This document shows positions 5,308-5,701 of a stretch of 5,701 nt of DNA, in pieces. The position numbers and the translations under genes were made by a program. Each line of letters begins with the position of its first letter. Position 1 is the first letter of the stretch. The stretch lies in the NCBI GenBank assembly GCA_034419095.1, contig DAOULQ010000132.1, forward strand, positions 1 to 5,701, read 5' to 3'. Origin of the DNA: UBA7937 sp034419095 (lineage in GTDB: Bacteria > Chloroflexota > Anaerolineae > UBA7937). The notes under the pieces are model-generated. The model searched no databases. It was not told the origin of the DNA and was given only the letters and a program-made list of their open reading frames with translations.

Positions 5308-5701
5308 GTGCTGTCGGAGAAGGTGAAGGTACTGGTGATCGACGATGATAGATCTGTCTGTAAGGTCGTGGCTGACGTGCTGCTTACCGAGGATATCGAG
5401 GTCCTTGAGGCTTACGATGGAGCCGAGGGTCTCATTTTGGCCCAGCGAGAGAGGCCGGATCTTATCATCTTGGATGTGATGATGCCTGTGATGAGCGGCT
5501 ATGAGGTGTGTCGTTCCTTGAGAGGGAGTTTCCTCACCACTAATATCCCGGTAATAATGCTCACCGCCTTGGGGGATCCGATGGAGAAAGTGAAGGGCAT
5601 GGCTGAGGGCGCTGACGATTACCTGACCAAGCCCTTCCACTCCCACGAATTGAGGTCTCGGGTGGTAACCCACCTCCGAAGGAGCGAGCGCGATATCCAG
5701 A
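5308..5701 (+). CDS. Response regulator, receiver domain complete, output domain beyond window
   Basis: The frame is open from the GTG at 5308 to the window end, giving 131 residues. The first ~122 form a complete CheY-like receiver that takes a phosphoryl group from a histidine kinase: acidic pair Asp12-Asp13, phosphoacceptor Asp56 in LIILDVMMP, switch Thr86 in VIMLTA, and Lys108-Pro109 before Phe110. All the catalytic residues are present. The GTG at 5308 is chosen because GGAG (5298-5301) is 6 nt upstream; another in-frame GTG at 5296 has no good site, and a TAG at 5284-5286 bounds the frame. The tail HLRRSERDIQ resembles linkers that lead into output domains such as GGDEF, but the domain is not visible, so the target (DNA, c-di-GMP or kinase) is open. 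It has its own promoter. Arg codons are mixed, as in the protease gene and mnmE. Confidence 0.92.
   Translation, partial: MLSEKVKVLVIDDDRSVCKVVADVLLTEDIEVLEAYDGAEGLILAQRERPDLIILDVMMPVMSGYEVCRSLRGSFLTTNIPVIMLTALGDPMEKVKGMAEGADDYLTKPFHSHELRSRVVTHLRRSERDIQ

Noticed and set aside
5290..5673. 127-codon open frame on the - strand at the window end
   Set aside because: It is antisense to a receiver domain with all catalytic residues; its His-rich product is typical of a shadow frame.

Overview
The window is bacterial DNA of fairly high GC content, apart from one AT-rich patch near 5240-5275. It holds two ordinary housekeeping genes, a probable three-gene membrane operon, and the start of a two-component response regulator. 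Nothing fixes the taxon. The mixed Arg codon use (AGG/CGA/CGG) and the style of the RuvA, MnmE and receiver sequences would suit Chloroflexota or a similar deep-branching lineage, but that is a guess.

Layout. (1) 1-317, + strand: the 3' end of ruvA, closed by a clear intrinsic terminator at 339-364. (2) 363-1724, - strand: complete mnmE (trmE), convergent with ruvA; its stop codon lies in the T-tract of the ruvA terminator. (3) 1725-1992: a divergent intergenic region with a good sigma70-type promoter facing each way, nested inverted repeats between them, and a recurring GTGTCA hexamer. (4) 1993-4980, + strand: a CPBP (CAAX/Abi) intramembrane protease, then a NatA-type ABC ATPase (start corrected to 2853) and a NatB-type ABC-2 permease that overlaps the ATPase gene by 8 bases. 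(5) 4981-5307: no confident gene; it holds a short ORF with a possible -1 frameshift, a strong hairpin with a T-tract, and a TATAAT promoter that shares sequence with that hairpin. (6) 5308 to the end: a receiver domain with all key residues, cut by the window edge before its output domain.

How they fit. RuvA acts in Holliday-junction branch migration, and MnmE in modification of the tRNA wobble uridine; they are neighbours here without a shared pathway. The protease and the two ABC genes look co-transcribed. The ATPase and permease should form one NatAB/YhaQP-like export complex in the cytoplasmic membrane, with the protease possibly processing a substrate or protecting the cell. The ABC pair uses Arg codons quite differently from its neighbours, which may mean a separate origin. 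I see no tRNA, rRNA, CRISPR array, insertion sequence or clearly new system. The most interesting items are the protease-ABC operon, the palindromic divergent promoter region, and the terminator/operator-like hairpin before the response regulator.
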